Origin: Erysipelotrichaceae bacterium
GTDB lineage: Bacteria > Bacillota_I > Bacilli_A > Erysipelotrichales > Erysipelotrichaceae
Length of the DNA: 64,000 bases
NCBI GenBank assembly: GCA_015058845.1
Contig: SVBO01000003.1
Coordinates: 87,303 to 151,302 of the forward strand
Direction of reading: 5' to 3'
The position numbers and the translations under genes are program-made. Each line of letters starts with the position of its first letter. Within the stretch, counting starts at the first letter, position 1. Positions 8,362-16,789 of this stretch are shown one piece after another. The notes beneath the pieces are model-generated. The model did no database searches. It was given only the letters and a program-made list of their open reading frames with translations, and was not told the origin of the DNA.

Positions 8362-10143
8362 ATGAAGACATATAAATTTATCTATCACTATCTGAAAGAA
8401 GATATCGGGCGTTTTGTAGGGGTAGTATGCGCCGTTATCGCATACGTTTTTTTTACGCTCTTATCTCCTTTGGTAATGGGGTTCATTATCGATAATGTGA
8501 TCAAAGGATTACCATTAGAAAACCCAGTCATGATCCCGATCGTTACTATGCTTGGTGGAGTAGACGCATTCCGTGAGAAATTATGGATGTGTGGAGCTTT
8601 ATTACTAGCTGTCAGTGTACTTACAGGTATTGGTATGTATCTAAGAGGAAGAGGAAATGCGTTTGTAAGTGAGAATATGGCCCAACGTATGCGTAATGAT
8701 CTGTATTCCCATCTACAAGTATTACCTTATGCTTATCATGTTTCAGCACGTACAGGAGATCTGATCCAACGCTGTACAACAGATGTTGACATCATCCGTA
8801 GATTCTTTGCAAGACAAGCTTCTGAGATCGTATATTCAGTATCTACTACGATCATAGCCATCGTGATCTTATTCTCGATCTATCCACCATTAGCCCTATG
8901 TGCAGTAGTTAGTATGCCTTTCCTAGTATTCTTTGCTTATACTTTCTTCAAGAAGATGCAAGTTGTATTTAGAAAGAGCGATGAAGCAGAAGGTGATGTC
9001 TCTACTTGTGTACAAGAAAATCTAAGTGGAGCACGTGTTGTAAAGGCTTTCCATCGCGAGAGATATGAGATCGATAAGTTCGATAAGAAGAATCGTGAAT
9101 ATACGGATTACACATTTGAAATGATCCGATTACTGGGCGTATATTGGTCATTAAGTGACTTAGTATGTTTACTTCAGATCCTAGCAGTATTACTACTAGG
9201 TGTATATTTCAGTATCCATGCGGATCTATCCATGGGTAACTTTGTAGTATTCGTAAGCTATGAAGGTATGATCCTATGGCCAGTACGTAACCTAGGTCGT
9301 ATTCTAGCAGATGTTGGTAAGGTAAGTGTCTCTGTAACACGTTTACGTGAGATCTTAGAAGAAGATCAGGAAGATATGGAATCTGGAGTGCATGTAGAGC
9401 TACAAGGAAATGTTAGCTTTGAGAATGTACATTTCTCTTATGATGAACATACTCCTGTTCTAAAGGGTGTTAGCTTTGATGTTAAGGCTGGTGAAACAGT
9501 AGCGATCATGGGTCCTACAGGTAGTGGTAAGTCATCACTGATCCATTTACTAACTCGTTTATATGAATATGAGGGTTCTATCAAGATGGATGGTATAGAA
9601 CTAAATACGATCAATAAGACGTGTTGCCGATCTCAAGTAGGTATCGTATTACAAGAACCATTCTTATTCTCTAAGACGATCAAAGAGAATATCAAGATCG
9701 CTAATTCTTCGGCATCTGATAAAGAGGTATACAATGCAGCACGTATTGCCAGTGTCCATGATGTGATCCAAGAGTTCGACCAAGGGTATGATACAGAAGT
9801 TGGAGAACGTGGTGTTACTTTATCTGGAGGACAGAAACAAAGAATCGCTATTGCTCGTACTGTCTTGAATGGTTGCCCGATTATGATCTTTGATGATTCT
9901 CTTTCAGCAGTAGATACAGATACCGATGCAGCGATCAGAGAAGAGTTAAAGAAGATGGGTGGAAAGACTACGATGTTCATCATTACCCATCGTGTGACTA
10001 GTACTGTGAATGCGGATAAGATCATTGTGTTAGAGAATGGTGTGATCTCTCAGATCGGTAACCATGAAGAATTGATGGCACAAGAGGGTCTATATTCTCG
10101 TATTGCACATATTCAACAGAATATCCAAAGAGGAGGCGAGTAA
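8362..10143 (+). CDS. heterodimeric ABC exporter, subunit with degenerate ATP site (YheI-like)
   Basis: A 593-residue half-transporter: a six-helix type I exporter membrane domain (~1-310), then an ABC ATPase. Walker A is GPTGSGKSS (~383), the signature is the canonical LSGGQKQR, and Walker B reads IMIFDD with Asp512 where the catalytic Glu is expected. The switch His (FIITHR) is kept. The start at 8362 has AAAGGAG upstream and lies 26 bases after the -10. It is followed two bases after the stop by its partner. Relatives export drugs, peptides or lipids; the substrate is unknown. The Asp substitution is characteristic of one half of heterodimeric exporters such as BmrCD or TM287/288. Confidence 0.92.
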   Translation: MKTYKFIYHYLKEDIGRFVGVVCAVIAYVFFTLLSPLVMGFIIDNVIKGLPLENPVMIPIVTMLGGVDAFREKLWMCGALLLAVSVLTGIGMYLRGRGNAFVSENMAQRMRNDLYSHLQVLPYAYHVSARTGDLIQRCTTDVDIIRRFFARQASEIVYSVSTTIIAIVILFSIYPPLALCAVVSMPFLVFFAYTFFKKMQVVFRKSDEAEGDVSTCVQENLSGARVVKAFHRERYEIDKFDKKNREYTDYTFEMIRLLGVYWSLSDLVCLLQILAVLLLGVYFSIHADLSMGNFVVFVSYEGMILWPVRNLGRILADVGKVSVSVTRLREILEEDQEDMESGVHVELQGNVSFENVHFSYDEHTPVLKGVSFDVKAGETVAIMGPTGSGKSSLIHLLTRLYEYEGSIKMDGIELNTINKTCCRSQVGIVLQEPFLFSKTIKENIKIANSSASDKEVYNAARIASVHDVIQEFDQGYDTEVGERGVTLSGGQKQRIAIARTVLNGCPIMIFDDSLSAVDTDTDAAIREELKKMGGKTTMFIITHRVTSTVNADKIIVLENGVISQIGNHEELMAQEGLYSRIAHIQQNIQRGGE

Positions 10144-10144
10144 T

Positions 10145-12031
10145 ATGAACGATTTCAAAGAAGAAGAATTTGAAAATAGTAAAGTCTCAGCATCTTTATG
10201 GATCAAGGTTCTTAAACAATTAGGAGAGACTAAGAAGCATTTGATATACCTAGCGATCTTTATGTTGATGCAAGCAGGGATCGATGTTGTATTACCTCTT
10301 ATGAATACCTATGCGATCAATAACTATGTAGGAAATAGTAGTGTTACTACTCGCTCTCTAATTATATTTGGTATAGTGTACTTTGCACTGATCATCTGGC
10401 AAGCAGTCAATGTATATTTCTTCTTTAAACAAGCTGGACATATTGAAATGGGTTTCTCGTATTCCATGCGTAAGAAGGCCTTCAAGAAGTTACAAGAACT
10501 ATCTTTTAGTTATTATGATAAGACTTCTGTAGGATGGATCTTAGCTCGTGTAACGAATGATATCGCTAGATTAGCAGAAATCGTATCTTGGTCATTAACA
10601 GATATCGTTTGGGGTATTGCTATGATGATCGGGATCAGTGGCGTTATGCTATCGATCAATGTGAAGCTGAGCTTATTAGTATTCGCGATTATTCCATTCC
10701 TATTTGCACTATCTATGTATTTCCAGAAGCGTATCTTACAGTTACACAGAGCTTCTCGTAGAGTCAATTCGAAGATCACAGCAGCTTTCAATGAAGGAAT
10801 CACAGGAGCTAAAACTACGAAGACATTGGTATTAGAAGAGGCTATGTATACTAACTTCAAGGAATTAACAGGTGAATTACGCATGAAATCTATTCGGGCT
10901 GCTCTATTCAATTCCTTATTTATGCCGATCGTAAGTACATGTAGTTCATTAGCTATCGCATTATTACTGAATGAAGGTGGTAGCATGGTGATCGGCGGGG
11001 TCATCGAGTTTGGTACTTTATACTTATTCGTCAATTATACGCAAAGTTTCTTTGAACCTCTACGTCAGATCTCATCGCTTATGGCAGAATTACAAATGGC
11101 ACAAGCTAATGCGGAACGTGTTATGTCCTTGCTAGAAACAGAACCTGAGATCGTAGATACACCAGAAGTCATTGAGAAGTATGGGGATATCTTACACCCT
11201 AAGTTCGAGAACTTTGAGGAACTACATGGAGATGTTACCTTTGACCATGTAGATTTCTATTACAATGAGAATGAGATCGTGTTGAAGGATTTCAATTTAG
11301 AAGTGAAACAAGGTCAAACTATTGCTCTAGTAGGTGAAACTGGTAGTGGTAAGAGTACGATCGTTAACTTAGTATGTCGTTTCTATGAGCCTAAGTCTGG
11401 ACGTATTCTGATCGATGGTAGAGATATTAGAGAGAGAAGTATTGGTTGGTTACATCATAACTTAGGGTATGTGTTACAGACACCATTCTTATTCAGTGGT
11501 ACGATCAAAGAGAATATTCGCTTTGGTAAGTTAGATGCTACGGATGAGGAGATCATGGAGGCTGCTAAGTTAGTCAATGCGCATGATTTCATTATGAAGT
11601 TAGAGAATGGATATGATACGGATGTGAATGAGGGCGGTTCTCGTCTATCTACTGGAGAGAAACAATTGATCTCTTTTGCTAGAGCATTGATCGCTGATCC
11701 AAGATTACTGATCCTAGATGAAGCAACAAGCTCTATCGATACAGAGAAAGAGAAACAGATCCAAGATGCTATCGTAACGATCCAGAAGAATAGAACTAGT
11801 TTCGTAGTAGCCCATCGTCTATCCACGATCGTAGATGCAGACCGTATCTTAGTACTTAAGAAGGGTGTTGTCGTAGAGGATGGTACTCATGAGGAATTGA
11901 TGGCTAAAGAGGGATATTACTATCGCTTATATACTAATCAGTTCAATGAGGAACAACAAGCAAGTCTATTACAACTGAATAAGAAAAGAGCTAAAGAACA
12001 AAGCCAAGAGGTCAACTTTGAGGAAGAGTAG
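10145..12031 (+). CDS. heterodimeric ABC exporter, subunit with catalytic ATP site (YheH-like)
   Basis: A 628-residue half-transporter (start ATG 10145 with AGAGGAGGCGAG upstream; the longer frame from 10103 is rejected because it overlaps the partner). The membrane domain spans ~25-330. The ATPase has Walker A GETGSGKST, a non-canonical signature LSTGEKQ in place of LSGGQ, and intact Walker B LLILDEAT with the catalytic Glu and switch His (VVAHR). Paired with the upstream subunit, the degenerate site would be built from that subunit's Walker B and this subunit's signature, leaving one fully active site. That is the standard asymmetric arrangement of this family. Confidence 0.92.
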   Translation: MNDFKEEEFENSKVSASLWIKVLKQLGETKKHLIYLAIFMLMQAGIDVVLPLMNTYAINNYVGNSSVTTRSLIIFGIVYFALIIWQAVNVYFFFKQAGHIEMGFSYSMRKKAFKKLQELSFSYYDKTSVGWILARVTNDIARLAEIVSWSLTDIVWGIAMMIGISGVMLSINVKLSLLVFAIIPFLFALSMYFQKRILQLHRASRRVNSKITAAFNEGITGAKTTKTLVLEEAMYTNFKELTGELRMKSIRAALFNSLFMPIVSTCSSLAIALLLNEGGSMVIGGVIEFGTLYLFVNYTQSFFEPLRQISSLMAELQMAQANAERVMSLLETEPEIVDTPEVIEKYGDILHPKFENFEELHGDVTFDHVDFYYNENEIVLKDFNLEVKQGQTIALVGETGSGKSTIVNLVCRFYEPKSGRILIDGRDIRERSIGWLHHNLGYVLQTPFLFSGTIKENIRFGKLDATDEEIMEAAKLVNAHDFIMKLENGYDTDVNEGGSRLSTGEKQLISFARALIADPRLLILDEATSSIDTEKEKQIQDAIVTIQKNRTSFVVAHRLSTIVDADRILVLKKGVVVEDGTHEELMAKEGYYYRLYTNQFNEEQQASLLQLNKKRAKEQSQEVNFEEE

Positions 12032-12082
12032 ACCTCTTTTCTTATTCCTTCTACATATACTAGTAGATAGGAGGTATAAGGA

Positions 12083-12574
12083 ATGAGAGAGATATATCGA
12101 TTGTATGAGGATACGACACAGAAACCTATGTTATATGCGAATATTCAAGGAACTAAAAAGTATCCAAGTATTACTGGTTCTGTAGCATTCTATGAGAGTA
12201 GAGAAGGAACGTGGTTAGCTATACATGTGAGTGGATTACCAGTAATGGATGGGGAATGTATATCTCCATTCTTTGCATGTCACATCCATGAGGGAGATAG
12301 TTGTAGTGGTAATGAGGAAGATCTATTAGCAGATACGAAGGGGCATTATGACCCTACTGATTGTTCTCATCCAATGCATCTTGGAGACTTAGTACCACTA
12401 TATGCAAGAGATGGATATGCAGATATGTACTATCTGATCAGTGGGATCGATGTGAGAGAGTTTACTGATCATACATTCGTGATTCATGCTCACAGAGATG
12501 ACTTCATGAGTCAGCCCTCTGGAGATTCTGGTGAGAAGATCGCTTGTGGTGTGATAGTAGAGAATTATTCCTGA
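12083..12574 (+). CDS. Cu/Zn superoxide dismutase (SodC)-like protein
   Basis: A 163-residue protein resembling the SodC beta-barrel. It has CHIHEGDSC (two copper-type His and the first disulfide Cys), GHYDPTDCSHPMHLGDL (the bridging His, zinc His residues and Asp), VIHAHRDD (the last copper His) and PSGDSGEKIACGVI (second Cys). The metal ligands therefore look complete. Unlike most bacterial SodC there is no signal peptide or lipobox, so the protein would stay in the cytoplasm, where enzyme activity is less certain. Strong AGGAGG site. A low-oxygen gut anaerobe with both this protein and a superoxide reductase (25597) is notable. Confidence 0.8.
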   Translation: MREIYRLYEDTTQKPMLYANIQGTKKYPSITGSVAFYESREGTWLAIHVSGLPVMDGECISPFFACHIHEGDSCSGNEEDLLADTKGHYDPTDCSHPMHLGDLVPLYARDGYADMYYLISGIDVREFTDHTFVIHAHRDDFMSQPSGDSGEKIACGVIVENYS

Positions 12575-12655
12575 TCATTTATTTGGTCAGGTTACATAAG
12601 TATTCCTATAAAATGCTAATATGTGGTACAATATACTAATAAAGAGGGTATGAAT

Positions 12656-14113
12656 ATGAAGCAAAGAAGAACTAATGAAAGATATGATAAGAGAAATAAT
12701 GATCGTAAGAATACGAATAGAAGAGAGTACAATGTACCTAAGAAAGGAATTAATACAAAGAGTAAGGAAACTAGTATTACTGCTAGTGTTATATGTAAAG
12801 AGATGGATGAGGATGGTAAGGGTGTTGTATTCTACCAAGGACAACGTTATACGGTACCTACATTATTAAAGGGAGAAGAGGCTGAAGTAGAACTAAGTCA
12901 ATCACGTTTCTCTAAAGAAGGGAAGATCTTGAAGCTTACTAAGAGTAGTCCGATCCGTATTAAATCTAAATGTCTTGTGTTTGAAAAGTGTGGTGGTTGT
13001 CAGTACCAACATGTTTCTTATAAAGATCAGTTATCATTAAAGGAGAAGTATATTCGTGATCAATTCGCTGCTATTAAGGGTAAGTATACGATCGCTCCTA
13101 TTTGTGGTAGTGAGATCGAGGAATACTATCGTTGCAAGAATCAGGTAGTATATGGCCTAGATCAAAAGGATAAAGTGATCAGTGGGTTCTATGCAGAGAA
13201 TACACATAAGATCATTGATTTTGATGAATGTCGTATCCAGTCTCAAGTAGCGAATAGTATCATGCTTACTATCAAGAAGATGTTACCTAAGTATCGTATC
13301 ATTCCATTTAATGAAGATAGTAAAGAAGGGTTCTTACGTCATGTGTTGATCAGAATAGGGGCTTATTCTAAGCAAGTCTTAGTGGTATTCGTAGTCTCTA
13401 GGGAGATATGGCCTGGTAGAAAGAATTTCGTGACTGAGTTACGTGAAAAGCATCCTGAGATTACTACGATCGTGCAGAATATCAATAATAGTTCTACGAG
13501 TATGGTACTTGGTACTAAAGAAAGAATACTAGTAGGTAAGGGGTATATCGAAGATCAGTTATGCGGTATGACATTCCAGATCTCTTCTGCTTCTTTCTAT
13601 CAAGTAAATCCACCTATGGCACAGAAGTTATACAACAAAGTGATCGAGCTAGCTAGTCTTACTGGTAAAGAAAGAGTACTAGATGTATATTGTGGTACTG
13701 GTACTATTGGTCTGATCGCAAGTGTGAAGGCTAAGGAAGTGATCGGGATCGAGTTAAATAGCGATGCGTATAGCGATGCGATCCGTAATGCGAAACGTAA
13801 TGAGAGAGAGAATATCGAGTTCTATAATGCAGATGCTACGGAGTTTATGTTAGAGATGGCACAGGCGGATGAGAGGGCTGATGTGGTGATCATGGATCCT
13901 CCTAGAAGTGGGGCTACTGAGGCTTTTGTGAAGGCTGTGGGTGTTCTTAGACCTAAGAGAGTGGTATATGTGTCTTGTAATGTAGAGACACAGGTGAGAG
14001 ATATTAAGTGGTTTATGAGAGAGGGATATAGAGTTATAGAAGTACAGGGTTTTGATCTATTCCCTTCTACTAGACATGTGGAGAGTGTGTGTTTGTTAGA
14101 GAAATATAAGTAA
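12656..14113 (+). CDS. rlmD: 23S rRNA (uracil-5-)-methyltransferase, RlmD/TrmA family
   Basis: A 485-residue SAM-dependent RNA methyltransferase. A basic N-terminal extension (~1-40) precedes a TRAM domain. The iron-sulfur cysteines follow in KCLVFEKCGGCQYQH. The methyltransferase fold has VLDVYCGTGTIGL, DPPRSG and YVSCN, the last with the catalytic-site Cys region. Firmicute members modify 23S rRNA (U747/U1939) and the exact target cannot be read from sequence. The start at 12656 is chosen because AGAGGGT is 6 bases upstream; an ATG at 12650 is too close. An extended -10 (TGGTACAAT, to 12631) lies just upstream. Confidence 0.92.
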   Translation: MKQRRTNERYDKRNNDRKNTNRREYNVPKKGINTKSKETSITASVICKEMDEDGKGVVFYQGQRYTVPTLLKGEEAEVELSQSRFSKEGKILKLTKSSPIRIKSKCLVFEKCGGCQYQHVSYKDQLSLKEKYIRDQFAAIKGKYTIAPICGSEIEEYYRCKNQVVYGLDQKDKVISGFYAENTHKIIDFDECRIQSQVANSIMLTIKKMLPKYRIIPFNEDSKEGFLRHVLIRIGAYSKQVLVVFVVSREIWPGRKNFVTELREKHPEITTIVQNINNSSTSMVLGTKERILVGKGYIEDQLCGMTFQISSASFYQVNPPMAQKLYNKVIELASLTGKERVLDVYCGTGTIGLIASVKAKEVIGIELNSDAYSDAIRNAKRNERENIEFYNADATEFMLEMAQADERADVVIMDPPRSGATEAFVKAVGVLRPKRVVYVSCNVETQVRDIKWFMREGYRVIEVQGFDLFPSTRHVESVCLLEKYK

Positions 14114-14132
14114 TTAGTTGTGAGGTATTGCT

Positions 14133-14567
14133 ATGGGAGTTATAGATATTGCTAGTTCTAGATCTATATGGAGAGGTCTAGATTATTATAATGCGAAAAA
14201 AGTTGTTTCATGGAAGATGGTAGATGCATACAAATATCAAGGTAAGGTATCTGGAAGTAATGGGAAAGAATATGATGTTCTTTTAGATACAGATCATCCG
14301 AAAAGATCTACTTGTAATTGTCCATTTGCCGATGGGCGTAGAGTTATTTGTAAACACATGATCGCATTATACTTTACAGCTGAACCAGATAAAGCTGAGG
14401 CTTTCTTGAAGGCGGTAGAAGAGTGGGAAGTGGAAGAGGAAGAAAGAAAAGTCGAACATTATCTTGAATTGAAGAAATATGTTAAGAGTCTTACAAAAAC
14501 ACAATTACAAGAAGAGCTTCTTTCAGCATTAATAGAACTAGAAGAAAGAAATAATCGCTATTGGTAA
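14133..14567 (+). CDS. SWIM zinc-finger protein
   Basis: A 144-residue protein with the SWIM pattern CxCx(n)CxH, seen as TCNCPFADGRRVICKHMIALY (about residues 57-77). SWIM fingers bind nucleic acid or protein partners and occur in Swi2/Snf2 helicase-associated proteins. Here the domain stands almost alone, with a charged, probably helical C-terminal half. Its start has only a weak GTGAGG site. It lies 19 bases after rlmD and is probably cotranscribed. No helicase gene is adjacent, so the role is unknown. Confidence 0.75.
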   Translation: MGVIDIASSRSIWRGLDYYNAKKVVSWKMVDAYKYQGKVSGSNGKEYDVLLDTDHPKRSTCNCPFADGRRVICKHMIALYFTAEPDKAEAFLKAVEEWEVEEEERKVEHYLELKKYVKSLTKTQLQEELLSALIELEERNNRYW

Positions 14568-14594
14568 GAATGAGATGATCAGGAGTTGATATGT

Positions 14595-16445
14595 ATGAGG
14601 AAGTTCATTCAAATAATAGTAAGTCTACTACTAGTACTATCTATCGTAGGTTGTACAGATACTAATGTAAGTACACTACCAACAATAGAGCATAGTATTC
14701 TAGCAAATAGAACACAATGGAGAAATAGTGAGGAACTATATGAAGTAGAGACTCATGCTTTTGATAGTGTACAAGGCTCTAGTTTGTATAGATTCCAAGA
14801 GGATCTTCTTAGTACATATTATGTATATAACAGTGAGTTAAAGAAGAGTATCTATCATGTAGATAGGATCAGTATTACAAGTGGTGAGGTAGTTTCTAGT
14901 ATTCAGATAAAAGATATGATGACACCTGAGGTACAAGTACTAGAGGAACATATAGTGATCAAGGATCTAAATGATAACAGTGCTTATGTGTATGATGATA
15001 CATTTACATTGGTAGAAGAGTATACGTTTGATTCTATATACTTTGTATTCAATACTACTGCAGAGAGAGCATATGTATTTACAGAAGGTAATGGTATTGA
15101 AGTGATAGATCTAGTGAATGATACTGAGTCTATAGTATTCGAACATGCTAGAGATATTACTCTAACAGAAGTGAATGATACATATGTTGCATTTACCTAT
15201 GTAGATATAGATACACTGAGAAGAACAGGTGCGGTATTAGATATTAACCTGGGAGATATTGAAGCATTTCCTTTAGACTATTCTCCTAAGAATATGGAGT
15301 ATGGGAATGGTACATGGGTAGCTGAGTTATATACTGATACTACTTATGTAGTAGGTAAGAGTGAAGAGCTAGGTGTAGTGGATACAGAGAAATTAGAGAC
15401 TATCTCTTTAATGAGTGGTTCTGGTCATATCTTACATAAAGCATTCAATAAGGAATGGCAAAATATCCTAACTGTATATGATAGTACTGGTAAGTATATT
15501 GATTGTGTTGAGTTAGTAGGTACTGTGAATACACTGATGCAAGATATGGTATGGTATGAGGAGTATAATGGGTACTTCATGACTCTTATGAGTGACGAAG
15601 ATGGTATGGATAGGTTACTATTCTGGGAATTAGCTGAAGAGTCTAGTGAAGAGCTAGAGATGCAAAGTATTGATACATTAGGACATGTAGAAGTGGGGCA
15701 TAGTGTGTCTGAGGAACTTTACAAGAGAGCTGAAGAGATAGGGGATATGTATGGTGTAGATATCTTGATAGCTGAGCAATGTGATACTGTATTTACTGAT
15801 CATACAGCTGAATTACTAGTTGAAGAAGAGGATATCGAGATCGCTTTAGAGACTATCAAAGCTACATTAGAAACATTCCCAGAAGGGTTCTTTGATCAAT
15901 TAAAACATGATACCTATAGTACGATAGAATTACAGTTAACAGGTATGTTAGCTAAGAATACAAGTACAGAAGATATTACGTATATCTCACAAGCATTCGT
16001 GTATAGTGAAGAAGATAAGTTAGTGATGGTAGTAGATAGTAGAGGTACTCATAGTAGTATCAATCAGGTATTACAACAAACTATGTATCATGAGTTCTCA
16101 CATATGATCGATAAGAGATTATCTTTCCGAAGCAGGTATGTTAGTGATGCTGTGTATAGTGAAGAGGTGTGGAATAGTTTGAATCCAAATAGTTTTGAGT
16201 ATTATGGACATTATTATGGAGTACTACTTCCTGAGTATAGAGAGTACTTCATTGATCCGTATGCTTGTAGTAATGCGGATGAGGATAGGGCTAGGATCTT
16301 AGAGTATGCTGCTATGGGGAAGTTAGATGGTTTTAAAGACATGGATGGAATCATGGCTAAGTATGCGTATTATTGTGAGAGTATTCGTGATGGGTTTTAT
16401 AGTAGTGAGTGGGAAGAAGTAGTGTGGGAAAGTATAAATGATTAA
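14595..16445 (+). CDS. lipoprotein with C-terminal HExxH putative zinc peptidase domain
   Basis: A 616-residue lipoprotein. The signal peptide ends in a lipobox LSIVGC (Cys ~20), so it should be anchored outside the membrane. The middle ~300 residues look like a beta-propeller of repeated short strands. The C-terminal third holds YHEFSHMIDKR, an HExxH zinc motif, and further on NADEDRARILEY, whose acidic residues may supply the third ligand. An extracellular metallopeptidase is inferred. ATG at 14595 has AGGAG 9 bases upstream; ATG at 14591 is out of frame. A strong terminator follows. Confidence 0.72.
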   Translation: MRKFIQIIVSLLLVLSIVGCTDTNVSTLPTIEHSILANRTQWRNSEELYEVETHAFDSVQGSSLYRFQEDLLSTYYVYNSELKKSIYHVDRISITSGEVVSSIQIKDMMTPEVQVLEEHIVIKDLNDNSAYVYDDTFTLVEEYTFDSIYFVFNTTAERAYVFTEGNGIEVIDLVNDTESIVFEHARDITLTEVNDTYVAFTYVDIDTLRRTGAVLDINLGDIEAFPLDYSPKNMEYGNGTWVAELYTDTTYVVGKSEELGVVDTEKLETISLMSGSGHILHKAFNKEWQNILTVYDSTGKYIDCVELVGTVNTLMQDMVWYEEYNGYFMTLMSDEDGMDRLLFWELAEESSEELEMQSIDTLGHVEVGHSVSEELYKRAEEIGDMYGVDILIAEQCDTVFTDHTAELLVEEEDIEIALETIKATLETFPEGFFDQLKHDTYSTIELQLTGMLAKNTSTEDITYISQAFVYSEEDKLVMVVDSRGTHSSINQVLQQTMYHEFSHMIDKRLSFRSRYVSDAVYSEEVWNSLNPNSFEYYGHYYGVLLPEYREYFIDPYACSNADEDRARILEYAAMGKLDGFKDMDGIMAKYAYYCESIRDGFYSSEWEEVVWESIND

Positions 16446-16450
16446 TAAGA

Positions 16451-16481
16451 TGATCAACGATTATTGTTGATCATTTTTTAT
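16451..16481 (+). terminator. intrinsic terminator
   Basis: TGATCAAC and GTTGATCA form an 8-bp stem with TTTTTT after it. It ends the lipoprotein transcript. Confidence 0.9.
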
Positions 16482-16576
16482 TTATTCCTATATATCTGTA
16501 TGAATCATAGATATAAAACTTACAAATTACTAATAAACTAATATTATATAAAAGAAATATCGGGTCGGTGATCATT

Positions 16577-16600
16577 ATGCATATATATGCATGGTTGTGA
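16577..16600 (+). CDS. possible 7-codon leader peptide with one Trp codon
   Basis: ATG at 16577 with GGTGAT a few bases upstream reads MHIYAWL then TGA. Its first 16 bases form the palindrome ATGCATATATATGCAT. A terminator hairpin follows 36 bases later. A Trp codon upstream of a tryptophan-type importer is suggestive, but a single codon and a second promoter downstream weaken the case. Confidence 0.25.
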   Translation: MHIYAWL

Positions 16601-16635
16601 ATTGGGTGTTGATGTTAGTGGTGGAGATATAGAAG

Positions 16636-16658
16636 AGCATTCGAATGAATGCTTTTTT
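16636..16658 (+). terminator. terminator or attenuator upstream of the importer operon
   Basis: AGCATTC and GAATGCT form a 7-bp stem with a 4-base loop, followed by TTTTTT. No known gene ends just before it, so it either closes a small transcript or acts as an attenuator. Confidence 0.65.
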
Positions 16659-16706
16659 CTTAGCTTATTCATAAATTTACAATCGCTTTCAGAAACAAAA
16701 TGTAAA

Positions 16707-16742
16707 TGAAGTGTTGACTTCACATTTTAAAAGTATTAAAAT
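16707..16742 (+). promoter_or_regulatory. operon promoter with operator-like dyad
   Basis: TTGACT (16714-16719), a 17-base spacer and TAAAAT (16737-16742). The inverted repeat TGAAGT-GTTG-ACTTCA (16707-16722) covers the -35 box, as expected for a repressor site. Related AATGTgAA-like words recur downstream in the leader near 16765-16775. Confidence 0.7.
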
Positions 16743-16789
16743 CAAAATGTATTTAATTTAAAGAAATGTGAATTTAAGGGGAGGGTATT

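Larger units (their letters stand above)
16446..16789. other. 344-base intergenic region upstream of the TrpXYZ-type operon
   Basis: It contains two terminators (16451-16481 and 16636-16658), a seven-codon leader-like reading frame at 16577-16600, and the operon promoter with an overlapping dyad at 16707-16742. A possible weak promoter for the leader, TTACAA followed 17 bases later by ATTATA, lies near 16517-16545. Confidence 0.6.

Noticed and set aside
12570..12597. CCTGATC/GGTCAGG hairpin after the SodC-like gene
   Set aside because: It has no U-tail, so a terminator cannot be claimed.
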